Below are positions 49,054-57,523 of a stretch of 64,000 nt of DNA, one piece after another. Each line of letters starts with the position of its first letter. Position 1 is the stretch's first letter. Source of the DNA: JBFWRK01 sp050248955 (lineage in GTDB: Bacteria > Actinomycetota > Acidimicrobiia > Acidimicrobiales > Ilumatobacteraceae); contig JBFWRK010000020.1 of NCBI GenBank assembly GCA_050248955.1, positions 1 through 64,000 on the forward strand, in the 5' to 3' direction. Under the pieces are notes generated by a model. The model was not told where the DNA came from, ran no database searches, and saw nothing but the letters and a program-made list of their open reading frames with translations. Position numbers and translations under genes: made by a program.

Positions 49054-49410
49054 TCAGCTGTTGCCCCGACCGTTGCCCAACGTGCCCAATCCGCCCTGGC
49101 GGTGCTGGGCGCCGAGCCCAGTGCCGTCCTCGAGATGGACCCGATCACGATCGCGGACCTCGTCGCCGGTGCAGTCACCGTCGCAGGTGCCGTCGCGGAG
49201 GCGGATCTGTGCCCGCTCCTGCGTCTGCACGACGACCTGATCCTGATCGTTCACCCGGTCGCGATCACGATCGCGTTCGGGCTGGCATGTCGTGACCGGC
49301 ACGGCCGGCTCGGGGGTCTCGTCCTGGGCGAGTGCCGTGCCAGCTGGCACGGCGAGCACGCCGGCTGCCGTGAGCGTCACCAGCATCATCGTCACCCTCT
49401 TGGTCCTCAT
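49054..49410 (-). CDS. Small secreted Asp/Arg-rich protein
   Basis: The 118-residue protein has a clear signal peptide (MRTKRVTMMLVTLTAAGVLAV, cleavage near ALAQ-DE). The mature chain is very polar, with repeated D-R pairs (PERDRDRDRVNDQDQ and EVRDRDRVHLEDG) and four cysteines, two of them in TCDGDC. I do not recognise a family. GGAAAGGAGAGG gives a strong ribosome site. Its place upstream of a two-component system on the same strand suggests that it is sensed by, or controlled by, that system, perhaps binding cations. Confidence 0.8.
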   Translation of the reverse strand: MRTKRVTMMLVTLTAAGVLAVPAGTALAQDETPEPAVPVTTCQPERDRDRDRVNDQDQVVVQTQERAQIRLRDGTCDGDCTGDEVRDRDRVHLEDGTGLGAQHRQGGLGTLGNGRGNS

Positions 49411-49605
49411 GACCTCTCCTTTCCGTTCTCGATGCCCGTCGGCCTCCCCGGAGCTTCACCCCGGTTCTCCCGTCGTGGCCTCTTCGTCCTTGCACCATTC
49501 ACTTAGCCAGCGCTCTGTCGAGCGCCGAGCGCGAACGCGATGAAGATCACGTGAAGGCAGCCGGGAGTTCTGCGCGATGGCAGGATGAGCGATGGAGGCG
49601 AGCCG

Positions 49606-50208
49606 ATGAACAGCACCGGATGGGACGAGCGCTACTCGGGGACGGACCTGGTCTGGACCGCCGAACCCAATCGGTTCCTCGTCGAAGAGGTCGCCGACCT
49701 TGCACCCGGTCGAGCACTCGACGTCGCGTGTGGCGAAGGGCGCAATGCGGTGTGGCTGGCCGGCCGAGGATGGCAGGTCACCGGTGTCGACTTCTCCGCC
49801 GTCGGGCTCGACAAGGCCCGACAGCTCGCCGAGAGCCGAGGTGTCGTCGTCGAATGGGTGACGGCCGACGTCACCCGGTACGAACCGCCGACCGAGGCCT
49901 TCGACCTCGTGATCGTCCTCTACCTCCACCTGCCGAGCGCCGAGATCGCCGCGGCCCTGGCCCACGCGACCGGTGCGCTCGCGCCGGGCGGCACGCTGCT
50001 GGTGATCGGCCACGACGCGTCGAACCTCACCGACGGCTACGGCGGGCCTCAGCATCCACGCGTGCTCTATGGCCCCGACGAGATCGTCGCCGCGCTCGGA
50101 ACGCTCACGGTCGAACGGGCGGAACGAGTACGGCGACCGGTCGTCACCGACGACGGCACGGTCGACGCCATCGACGTCGTCGTACGAGCCCACCGTGAGG
50201 CCAGCTGA
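49606..50208 (+). CDS. Class I SAM-dependent methyltransferase (TehB-like)
   Basis: The 200-residue enzyme begins MNSTGWDERYSGTDLVWTAEPNRFL, a start shared with many TehB/thiol-type methyltransferases. It has ALDVACGEGRNAVWLAGRGWQVTGVDFS for SAM binding and GGTLLVIGHDASN later. The substrate could be a metalloid oxyanion or small molecule. GGAGGCGAG precedes the ATG. It is 88 nt upstream of the SCO6745 gene. Confidence 0.93.
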   Translation: MNSTGWDERYSGTDLVWTAEPNRFLVEEVADLAPGRALDVACGEGRNAVWLAGRGWQVTGVDFSAVGLDKARQLAESRGVVVEWVTADVTRYEPPTEAFDLVIVLYLHLPSAEIAAALAHATGALAPGGTLLVIGHDASNLTDGYGGPQHPRVLYGPDEIVAALGTLTVERAERVRRPVVTDDGTVDAIDVVVRAHREAS

Positions 50209-50296
50209 GCCACGGTGCCGAACGAGAGCGATTCATCCCACACTTGATCGCCGGTCCGACTGCACCGTGACGGAGGCGGACGAGCACACTGACCGC

Positions 50297-51163
50297 ATGG
50301 AACGTGATCCCTCCGCCGCTCGGGACGTCTGGCGTCGCCTCGAAGCGATCCACGCCGTCATCTACTTCGCCCCCGAGGCGATCGGCGCCTTCTCCGACGT
50401 CGGGTACAAGGGCTTCTGGATGGGCTACTTCGCCGGCCGCGCTGCGCCGCTCGGCATCGTTGCACCGGAGGTCGTCACCGCCCTCTTCTACAACTTCGCA
50501 CCGACGCGGGTCGCCAGAGCGCTGCCGGACGCCTGGGCGATCGCCGGGCCCGACGCCGCCCTCGACGCGCGCCGCGCCGGCGCCAATAGAGCCCTTCGGC
50601 GCATGGTTGGCAGCGCTTCAGAAGGTCCCGAGCTGGCCGAAGCAGCTGGGCTCGCGGCAACCGCCGCCCGATCGGCTCCCGTCGACGGCCGGGCGCTGTT
50701 CGCCGCGAACGCCGCGCTTCCGTGGCCGGCAGAGCCACTCGACGTGCTGTGGCACGCCGCCACGTTGCTGCGCGAGCACCGCGGCGACGGTCACGTCGCG
50801 CTGCTCACCGGGTTCGGCCTGTCCGGCCGTGAGTCCAACGTCTTCCAAGCGGCCGCCGGCAACGTGCCACGATCGATGATCCAGCGCGCACGCGACTACG
50901 ACGACGACGAGTGGAGCTTCGTCGTCGCCCGCCTCGCCGACCGGGGCTTGATGACGACCGGCGGCGCGTTGACGGCGAAGGGCGCTGCGCTGCGAGCCGA
51001 GCTCGAGAGCCGCACGGACGCCGTCGCGCTGTCCGCCTACGACGCCCTTGGCGACGCGGACCTCGACCGCCTGACGACGCTGCTCACGCCCATCGCCCGC
51101 GCTGTGGTGGCCGCCGGCGACCTCCCCGCCGCCACGCCGATGGGCCCGACCTTGGAAGCCTGA
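50297..51163 (+). CDS. SCO6745-family protein
   Basis: The 288-residue actinobacterial protein of the SCO6745 family has a mainly helical fold with a repeated motif: AIHAVIYFAPEAIGAFSDVGYKGFWMGYFAGRAAPLG at the start and later LDVLWHAATLLREHRGDGHVALL. The C-terminal part looks like a winged helix. Function is unknown. A GTG ten codons upstream, at 50267, is an alternative start. Confidence 0.85.
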   Translation: MERDPSAARDVWRRLEAIHAVIYFAPEAIGAFSDVGYKGFWMGYFAGRAAPLGIVAPEVVTALFYNFAPTRVARALPDAWAIAGPDAALDARRAGANRALRRMVGSASEGPELAEAAGLAATAARSAPVDGRALFAANAALPWPAEPLDVLWHAATLLREHRGDGHVALLTGFGLSGRESNVFQAAAGNVPRSMIQRARDYDDDEWSFVVARLADRGLMTTGGALTAKGAALRAELESRTDAVALSAYDALGDADLDRLTTLLTPIARAVVAAGDLPAATPMGPTLEA

Positions 51164-51360
51164 CCACCGATCCGCGCATCCTGACGAGCCATTGCCAGTC
51201 CGCTCAGCGCTCCGAGGACAGATCACCGGCTCGCACGCCGCGCGTTCGAGCCACGCCTGGACGACCCGGTGCGACGGTCCGGTCCGGATCGCTGCGGAAA
51301 CGAGCGTCGGCGTTCGACAACGCCCCGTCGCGTCGAGCGCCGCGCGAGCAGGTCACTCCG

Positions 51361-52158
51361 TCAGAGAACCGACTCTCCCCCGTCCACGACGAGGTTGGCG
51401 CCGGTGATGAACGCGGCCTGCGGCGAGCACAAGAAGTAGGCGGCTTCGGCGAGGTCGAGCGGCAGACCGGCGCGGCCCAGCGGCACGCCACGGACGACCT
51501 CGTCGAACACCTCCTTGTTGGCTGCCGTCAGCGGTGTCTCGGTGATCCCCGGCGACAACGCGCACACGCGTATGCCGAACGGTGCGAGCTCGACGGCGGC
51601 CACCCGGACCGCCTGGTTGAGCGCGGCCTTCGTCGCCGCGTACACGAGCCGGCCCGGCCGCGCTCCCAGCGCGCGCACCGACGACACGGCGACGATGACC
51701 TGGTTCTCCACCGGCGTCGCCACCATCATCCTGGCAGCCTGCTGGCAGCCGAAGACGGCGCCGGTGAAGTTCAGAGCCACGATCGCATCGAACTCGTCAC
51801 GACCGAGCTCGAGGAACGGTGTCACCCGACCGGTCCCGGCATTGGCGACGAAGATGTTCAGCGACGGGGTCCGATCGGCGACGCTCGCGAAGACCGCCTC
51901 GATCGAGTCGCGATTCGCCATGTCCGCAACGAGCCCAAGCACCTGTTGTCCGGACGGCACATCGCGCCTCGCCGACGACACCGCCGCGTCGAGATCGTCC
52001 TGTCCTCGCGCGACGAGCACGACATGGGCACCTCCTGCGATGAGGCGGCGACCGATTGCCTGACCGATGCCTTTGCTCCCGCCGGTGACGACGGCCCACT
52101 GCCCCTCCAACGGGCGGTCGCCGCTTCGCTCGCCGTGCCCGGCGGTGACGTCGGCCAC
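51361..52158 (-). CDS. Short-chain dehydrogenase/reductase
   Basis: The 265-residue classical SDR has TGGSKGIG at about 25-32, NAG, and the catalytic Ser with YAATK (Y-x3-K) and PGITETP. It should be an NAD(P)-dependent oxidoreductase. The GTG lies 3 nt after the stop of the ABC ATPase gene, so it is the distal gene of that operon. The substrate is not predictable. Confidence 0.93.
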   Translation of the reverse strand: MADVTAGHGERSGDRPLEGQWAVVTGGSKGIGQAIGRRLIAGGAHVVLVARGQDDLDAAVSSARRDVPSGQQVLGLVADMANRDSIEAVFASVADRTPSLNIFVANAGTGRVTPFLELGRDEFDAIVALNFTGAVFGCQQAARMMVATPVENQVIVAVSSVRALGARPGRLVYAATKAALNQAVRVAAVELAPFGIRVCALSPGITETPLTAANKEVFDEVVRGVPLGRAGLPLDLAEAAYFLCSPQAAFITGANLVVDGGESVL

Positions 52159-52161
52159 GAG

Positions 52162-53292
52162 TCAGGCCTGCGACGACGCGATCAACGGTTCGTCCTCGGC
52201 AGGAGCGGGGGCGCCGTGGTCCTCGTACACCGCGGCCTTCGTCGGATCGAACGCGACCATGACGGTGCGACCCGGCACGAGCCCGTCGGGCGACGAGCTC
52301 ACCTGCGCTTCGATGCGCGTCGACCCGACGGACAGCACGACGTCGACGTGGCGACCGGCGAACGAGGCGACGACGACGGACGCTTCGAACCCCGTCTCAT
52401 GAGGAGCCAGGCGACGCTCGCTGCGCACGTCGATGTCGTCCGGGCGCGTGCGCAGTACGACGCCGTGCGTGGCGCCGGGCGCCGGATCAGCGCCCTCGAC
52501 GACGCTGTCACCGAGCCGCCAGCGACCGTCACGCCGCTCGAGGCTCATCCGGTTGCCCATCCCGATGAACCCGGCGACGTACTCCGACTGCGGGCGGGCG
52601 AACACCTCCTGCGGCGTTCCGAGCTGCTCGATGCGACCGTGACGCATGATCGCCAGGCGGTCGCCGAGGGCGAGCGCTTCGCTCTGGTCGTGCGTGACGT
52701 ACACAGCGGTGAACCCCAATCGATTGTGGAGCTCGGCGAGCTCGTTGCGAACCTGCTCGCGCAGACGTGCATCGAGGTTGCTCAGCGGTTCGTCGAACAG
52801 CACGAGATCCGGGCGGGCGACGAGCCCTCGGGCGAGCGCCACGCGTTGCTGCTGGCCGCCGCTCAGCTGGCCGGGATAGCGATCGAGCAGCTCGCCGCAG
52901 TCGACGACCGCGGCGATCGCCTCGACCCAGCCCTCGGACAGCCCGTGCTTGAGCTTGCGTGCCTTCAACGGGTAGGCGATGTTCTTCCTCACCGTCATGT
53001 GGGGCCAGAGCGCGTACGACTGGAAGACCATCCCGATGCTGCGACGGTCCGGCGAGAGGTTGAGCTTCGACTCGCTGTCGAACACGCGCCGACCGGCGAA
53101 GGCGACCGTGCCATCGTTGGCCGATTCGAGCCCGGCGAGGCACCGCAGCGTGGTGGTCTTCCCGCAGCCGCTCGGACCGAGCAGCACGAGGAACTCGCCC
53201 TCGTCGATGTCGAGCGTCAGATCGTCGACCGCGACCGTCGGTGGCTTGCCCTCGAACCGCTTCGTGAGTCGCTCGATCGTCACACGGGACAT
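52162..53292 (-). CDS. ABC transporter ATPase, spermidine/iron (PotA/FbpC) type with TOBE domain
   Basis: The 376-residue ATPase has Walker A GPSGCGKTTT near residue 40, Q-loop FQSYALWPHMTVRKNIAYPL, signature LSGGQQQRVALARGL and Walker B DLVLFDEPLSNLD. A C-terminal TOBE regulatory domain with RPDDIDVRSE follows. It energises an import permease of the iron/polyamine type, and a matching permease lies at 63.0 kb. GGAGGAGA precedes the ATG. A TCATGA palindrome and an inverted repeat lie just upstream. Confidence 0.94.
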   Translation of the reverse strand: MSRVTIERLTKRFEGKPPTVAVDDLTLDIDEGEFLVLLGPSGCGKTTTLRCLAGLESANDGTVAFAGRRVFDSESKLNLSPDRRSIGMVFQSYALWPHMTVRKNIAYPLKARKLKHGLSEGWVEAIAAVVDCGELLDRYPGQLSGGQQQRVALARGLVARPDLVLFDEPLSNLDARLREQVRNELAELHNRLGFTAVYVTHDQSEALALGDRLAIMRHGRIEQLGTPQEVFARPQSEYVAGFIGMGNRMSLERRDGRWRLGDSVVEGADPAPGATHGVVLRTRPDDIDVRSERRLAPHETGFEASVVVASFAGRHVDVVLSVGSTRIEAQVSSSPDGLVPGRTVMVAFDPTKAAVYEDHGAPAPAEDEPLIASSQA

Positions 53293-53313
53293 TGACGTCT
53301 CCTCCGCTTATTG

Positions 53314-53334
53314 CTCATGAGGATTCACGAATCC
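53314..53334. promoter_or_regulatory. Candidate operator upstream of ABC ATPase (CTCATGAG and GGATTC-AC-GAATCC)
   Basis: An 8-nt palindrome CTCATGAG (53314-53321) abuts a 14-nt inverted repeat GGATTC-AC-GAATCC (53321-53334), 20-40 nt upstream of the ATPase start. The TCATGA core is shared with sites at 60347, 61182 and 62959. Confidence 0.45.
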
Positions 53335-53406
53335 GAGCGCGATGTCAAGTGCTCGCGGCAGGACGGCGTGATCTCGTAGCCGAGCGGGCTCGACACGGTC
53401 CTGACA

Positions 53407-53424
53407 AATTCATACCGATGAATT
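53407..53424. promoter_or_regulatory. Palindrome upstream of the MDR reductase gene
   Basis: AATTCAT-ACCG-ATGAATT is a perfect inverted repeat in AT-rich sequence 40-57 nt before the plus-strand start, where promoter elements are expected. It may be an operator or overlap the -10. Confidence 0.4.
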
Positions 53425-53463
53425 ACGCTCGGTCTCTCCGACTCCCCCGCGAGGAGAGCGCAC

Positions 53464-54489
53464 ATGAACGAGAACCGGCAAATGGTGTTGAGGCGTCGGC
53501 CTCGCGGCGTGGTGACTGACGACTGCTTCGCGCTCGTCAGCACGCCGTTGCGGGGTCCCGCCGACGGGGAGGTCGTCGTCCGCAACCTGTGGCTCGGGTT
53601 CGAGCCGGCGATGCGTGGGTGGCTCAACGACGTCCGGTCGTACGTCGCTCCGGTAGCCCTCGGTGAGCCGATGCGCGCATGGGGTGTCGGGCAGGTGACG
53701 GCGTCGGCGAACGACCGGTTCCCCGTCGGTGCGCTCGTCCACGGGATGTTGAACTGGCAGGACTTCGCTGTCGTCGGCCCGGACGCGGCGGCGTTGACGC
53801 TCGTGCCGAGCGACGTCGACGATCCGGTGCACATGCTCAGCGTCGCCGGCCTCACCGGCCTCACCGCGTACTTCGGGATGACGGTCGTCGGTGCACCGGC
53901 CGTCGGCGACACGGTGCTCGTCACGGCGGCAGCAGGCGCGACGGGGTCGGTTGCAGGCCAGATCGCGCGGATCGTGGGCGCGGGACGCGTCGTCGGGACG
54001 GCAGGCAGCGACGCCAAGCGGGCGTGGGTTCGCGAGGTGGCGGGCTTCGACGACTGCGTCGATCACCACGACCCCGAGGTGCGCCGACTGCTCCGAGGCG
54101 CAGCACCGGACGGGTACGACGTCGTCTTCGACAACGTCGGCGGCGCGCTGCTCGACGCGGCCTTGTTCAACGTCGCGCTGAAGGGTCGGATTGCGCTGTG
54201 CGGGTCGATCTCCACCGGGTACCGGCCCGAGCGCCCGGAGATCGGGCTGCACTACTACCAGTTGCTCACGACGCGACGCGCCAGGATGGAAGGGTTCCTC
54301 GTCTCCGACTTCGAGGAGCAGTTCCCCGAAGCGCGGTCGCGCCTGCTCCGATGGGTGGCGGACGGCGAGATCCGCGTCGAGCACGATGTCCTCCACGGCC
54401 TGGAGCACGCACCCGATGGCATCCGGCGCCTGTTCGAGGGTCGGAACCTCGGCAAGCAGGTGCTCCAGCTCGCCGATCCGCGCGACTGA
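53464..54489 (+). CDS. MDR-superfamily NADP-dependent oxidoreductase (CurA/prostaglandin reductase-like)
   Basis: The 341-residue zinc-free medium-chain reductase begins NENRQMVLRRRPRGVVTDDCFAL, the leukotriene B4 dehydrogenase type. It has the NADP-binding AAAGATGSVAGQIARIVG near residue 155, FDNVGGALLDAALFNV and ALCGSIS. It should reduce the double bond of alpha,beta-unsaturated ketones or aldehydes. GAGGAGAG precedes the ATG. It stands alone on the plus strand, converging on the catabolic operon. Confidence 0.93.
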   Translation: MNENRQMVLRRRPRGVVTDDCFALVSTPLRGPADGEVVVRNLWLGFEPAMRGWLNDVRSYVAPVALGEPMRAWGVGQVTASANDRFPVGALVHGMLNWQDFAVVGPDAAALTLVPSDVDDPVHMLSVAGLTGLTAYFGMTVVGAPAVGDTVLVTAAAGATGSVAGQIARIVGAGRVVGTAGSDAKRAWVREVAGFDDCVDHHDPEVRRLLRGAAPDGYDVVFDNVGGALLDAALFNVALKGRIALCGSISTGYRPERPEIGLHYYQLLTTRRARMEGFLVSDFEEQFPEARSRLLRWVADGEIRVEHDVLHGLEHAPDGIRRLFEGRNLGKQVLQLADPRD

Positions 54490-54495
54490 GCGCCG

Positions 54496-55371
54496 CTACG
54501 GGAAGAGCTCGTCCGCCGCAGCGAGGAACCGCTCGCGCTTCTCCGCAGGCTCGCCGTCGCGCGGCCACAGCTCGTTCGCCCACACGGTGACGTGCTCGAA
54601 CCCGAGCTCGCCGTACTGCTCGACCGCTGCGCGACCGCGCCCCGACATCCTCACGTAGATCGGGAGCCGCTCCTGCCTCCCCGCCTCGTCGGCGAGCTCC
54701 TCCAGCCGTGTGCGCAAGCGAACCGCTTCCTCGAGGCTGGGATTGCCCGAGCTGAACCAGCCGTCTCCCACGCGAGCGGCCCGGCGGAGCGCGCGCTCGG
54801 TGTTCCCGCCGAGGATCAGCGGGATCCGGACAGGGTCCGGGGTGACGAGCACGCGGTCGAAGCGGTAGCACGCCCCGTCGTGCGTCAGCTCACCACCCGC
54901 CCACGCCGCGCGCAGGATCGCCAGGGTCTCGTCGAAGCGCGCGCCCCGCTCGTCGAATGGAACGTCCAAGGCGTCGAACTCCTCGCGCAGCCAACCCGAA
55001 CCGACGCCCAGCATGAAGCGTCCGCCGGCGAGCATCTGCAGGGTGACGGTCATCCGCGCGATCGCCAGCGGATGGCGCAGCGGAAGCAGGTAGATCCCGG
55101 TGGCGAGCGTGATGCGATCGGTGGCCTGGGCGACGGCCGCCAGGGAGACGAGTGGGTCGACGAGGATCGTCGACGGGTCGATGATCGTCGTGTGGTGCGA
55201 CACGTTGCGGTCCGAGGTCGTCGCCGGATGCTCGGTCGAGTAGTCCAGCGGGAGCACGACGTGCTCCCCCAGCCACAGCGACGCGAAGCCGGCGGCCTCC
55301 GCGGCCGCGGCGAGGTCGACAAGCTCTCTGGCGTCGATGTCGTAGACCGACAGGCCGACGCGAACGCTCAC
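54496..55371 (-). CDS. F420-dependent LLM-class oxidoreductase
   Basis: The 291-residue luciferase-like TIM-barrel protein begins SVRVGLSVYDIDARELVDLAAAAEAAGFASLWLGEH. It has IYLLPLRHPLAIARMTVTLQMLAGGRFMLGVGSGWLREEFDALDV and GDGWFSSG, the TIGR036xx pattern of F420-dependent enzymes. The GTG overlaps the acyl-CoA dehydrogenase stop as GTGA. It is the last gene of the six-gene catabolic operon, where it may oxidise an alcohol or monooxygenate a ring or side chain. Confidence 0.93.
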   Translation of the reverse strand: MSVRVGLSVYDIDARELVDLAAAAEAAGFASLWLGEHVVLPLDYSTEHPATTSDRNVSHHTTIIDPSTILVDPLVSLAAVAQATDRITLATGIYLLPLRHPLAIARMTVTLQMLAGGRFMLGVGSGWLREEFDALDVPFDERGARFDETLAILRAAWAGGELTHDGACYRFDRVLVTPDPVRIPLILGGNTERALRRAARVGDGWFSSGNPSLEEAVRLRTRLEELADEAGRQERLPIYVRMSGRGRAAVEQYGELGFEHVTVWANELWPRDGEPAEKRERFLAAADELFP

Positions 55372-56660
55372 TGCGCGGCCGCCGCGAGCACGTCGGCGAA
55401 GCGTGCCTCCGCCCGCGCCCGCAAGCGCGGGAGGTGCTCCGAGGGGAACAGCCCATCGGTCGGCGTGAACCCCTTGAGGACCTCGCGCGCGAGCGTCACC
55501 TTGTGCACTTCCGTGGCACCGTCGGCGAGACCCATGTGGAACGACTCGAGCACCATCGCGGCAAAGGGCATCTCGTGGGAGACGCCGAGCGACCCGTGGA
55601 GCTGGAGCGCGCGCGACGCGACGTCGTGGAGCACCTTCGGCATGGCGATCTTCACGGCGGAGATGTCGCCACGCACCTTCTGGTAATCCTGGTACTTGTC
55701 GATCCGCCACGCCGTGCGGAGCACGAGCAGGCGGAACTGCTCGAGCTCCAGCCAGGAGTCGGCGATCATCGCCTGCACGAGCTGCTTGCGTGCGAGCGGC
55801 TCGCCCTGCGTCTCGCGCGAGAGCGCCCGTTCGCCCATCATCTCCAGCGCGTGGCGCACGAGGCCGACCGTGCGCATGGCGTGATGGATGCGGCCGCCGC
55901 CGAGTCGCGTCTGCGCCACGATGAAGCCGTCACCGCGCCCACCGAGCAGATTTTCCTTCGGGATGCGTACGTCGCGGTAGCGGACGTAGCTGTGCGTGCC
56001 CTCGCCCTCCGGATGACCGTATATCCCGACGTTGCGGAGGATCTCGACGCCCGGCGTATCGGCCGGCACGACGAACATCGAGAGGCGCCGGTGGCGGTCC
56101 TCGTCGGGATCAGTGACTGCGAGCACGATCAGGAACGACGCGAAGTTGGCGTGCGACGAGAACCACTTCTCACCGTTGATGACCCACTCGTCGCCGTCGA
56201 GCTCGGCGCGCGTGGTGAACCCCGTCGGATCGGAACCACCCTGCGGTTCGGTCATCGAGTACGCCGAGACGATGTCGTTGCGCAGGAGCGGCTCGAGGAA
56301 CCGCTGCTTGAGCTCGGGCGTGCCGTAGTGGGCGAGGATCTCACTGTTCCCGGAGTCCGGGGCATGGCAGCCGAACACGATCGGGCCGCTGTGCGTGCGA
56401 CCCAGGCACTCGTTGAGCAACGCCAGCTTCACCTGTCCGAACCCCGCACCACCGAGCTCGGGACCGAGGTGGCATGCCCACAGACCGCGTGCACGCACAC
56501 GTTCCTGCAGCGGCGGGATGAGCGCCTGGCGAACGGGGTCGCGCATGTCCCACGCGTGCGCGACGATCTGATCGACATCGACGATCTCGTCGCGTACGAA
56601 GTCGTTCACCCAGTCGAGCTCTCCCTGGAACGCCTCGTCGGTCTCGAACTCCCACGTCAT
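55368..56660 (-). CDS. Acyl-CoA dehydrogenase
   Basis: The 430-residue flavoenzyme introduces a double bond into an acyl-CoA. It has the FAD/substrate motif YSMTEPQGGSDPTGFTT near 135, the KWFSSHANFASF segment, RLGGGRIHHAMRTVGLVRHALEM and the C-terminal LQLHGSLGVSHEMPFAAM. It resembles the ACAD10/11 type that is commonly linked to APH-like kinases, and such a kinase is encoded two genes upstream. AAAGGAG precedes the ATG. Confidence 0.95.
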   Translation of the reverse strand: MTWEFETDEAFQGELDWVNDFVRDEIVDVDQIVAHAWDMRDPVRQALIPPLQERVRARGLWACHLGPELGGAGFGQVKLALLNECLGRTHSGPIVFGCHAPDSGNSEILAHYGTPELKQRFLEPLLRNDIVSAYSMTEPQGGSDPTGFTTRAELDGDEWVINGEKWFSSHANFASFLIVLAVTDPDEDRHRRLSMFVVPADTPGVEILRNVGIYGHPEGEGTHSYVRYRDVRIPKENLLGGRGDGFIVAQTRLGGGRIHHAMRTVGLVRHALEMMGERALSRETQGEPLARKQLVQAMIADSWLELEQFRLLVLRTAWRIDKYQDYQKVRGDISAVKIAMPKVLHDVASRALQLHGSLGVSHEMPFAAMVLESFHMGLADGATEVHKVTLAREVLKGFTPTDGLFPSEHLPRLRARAEARFADVLAAAAQ

Positions 56661-56722
56661 GTCGACTCCTTTCGTCTTCGCTCGTGGCGTGGTGTGGCCA
56701 CGAAGCGCGCACTGTTGAGCGC

Positions 56723-57499
56723 TCAGCCCTTGGACATGAACAACGACGAGACCGACACGCCACCGTCGACGTTGAGGATCGTGCCGGTCGTGAAGCTCGA
56801 CGCGTCCGAGGCGAGGTAGAGCACGGTGCCGACGATCTCCGCAGGCTGACCGAGCCGCTGCAACGGGTACCGCGCCTTCGCGAAGTCGGTGAACGTCTCG
56901 ACGTCCCATGCCTTGGAGATGTCGGTGAGGAACGGCCCGACCATCACGCCGTTGGATCGCACCGTCGGTCCGAACGACACGGCGAAGCCCACGGTGAGCG
57001 TGTTGAGCCCCGCCTTCGCGGCTGCGTACGGCAGGTCGGTCTTCTGCGGGTGGCATGCGGCGATGCTGCTGATGTTGATGATCGAACCGCCGGCGCCGGA
57101 CTGCATCCGCTCGCCGACGAGCGATCCGAGGTGGAACGGACCCTTGAGGTTGACGGCGATGACCTTGTCGAACAGCTCCTCGCTGACGGCAGCCAGGCTC
57201 GGGTACAGCGGCGCCATTCCAGCGTTGTTCACGAGGATGTCGATGTGACCGAATGCGTCGTACACCTCGTCGACGAGCCGGTCGATGTCGTCCCAGCGTC
57301 CGACGTGGCACGCTGCCGCCAGCGCCCGACGGCCGGTGCGCTCCTCGACGACGTCGGCGAGCTCCTGGCACGCGGCGAGCTTCCGGCTCGCGATCACGAC
57401 GTCGGCGCCGGAGTCCGCCATCGCCGCCACCATCTCGCGTCCGAGGCCGCGACTCCCACCGGTGACGAGGGCCACCTTGCCCGTCAGGTCGATGTGCAT
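56723..57499 (-). CDS. Short-chain dehydrogenase/reductase
   Basis: The 258-residue classical SDR has TGGSRGLG at about 14-21, NNAG, SSIAACHPQKTDLPYAAAKAG with the catalytic Ser and Y-x3-K, and a C-terminal GTILNVDGG. It probably handles a 3-hydroxyacyl-CoA or related alcohol within the acyl-CoA operon. Gaps are 62 nt to the acyl-CoA dehydrogenase and 24 nt to the kinase gene. Confidence 0.94.
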   Translation of the reverse strand: MHIDLTGKVALVTGGSRGLGREMVAAMADSGADVVIASRKLAACQELADVVEERTGRRALAAACHVGRWDDIDRLVDEVYDAFGHIDILVNNAGMAPLYPSLAAVSEELFDKVIAVNLKGPFHLGSLVGERMQSGAGGSIINISSIAACHPQKTDLPYAAAKAGLNTLTVGFAVSFGPTVRSNGVMVGPFLTDISKAWDVETFTDFAKARYPLQRLGQPAEIVGTVLYLASDASSFTTGTILNVDGGVSVSSLFMSKG

Positions 57500-57523
57500 G
57501 CCGCTCCTCTCGCGCCGCCGATG

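Noticed and set aside
51164..51360. Intergenic AGATCACCGGCTCG near 51220 considered as a fourth copy of the 39-nt element
   Set aside because: Only about 14 nt resemble the element and the inverse arm is absent.
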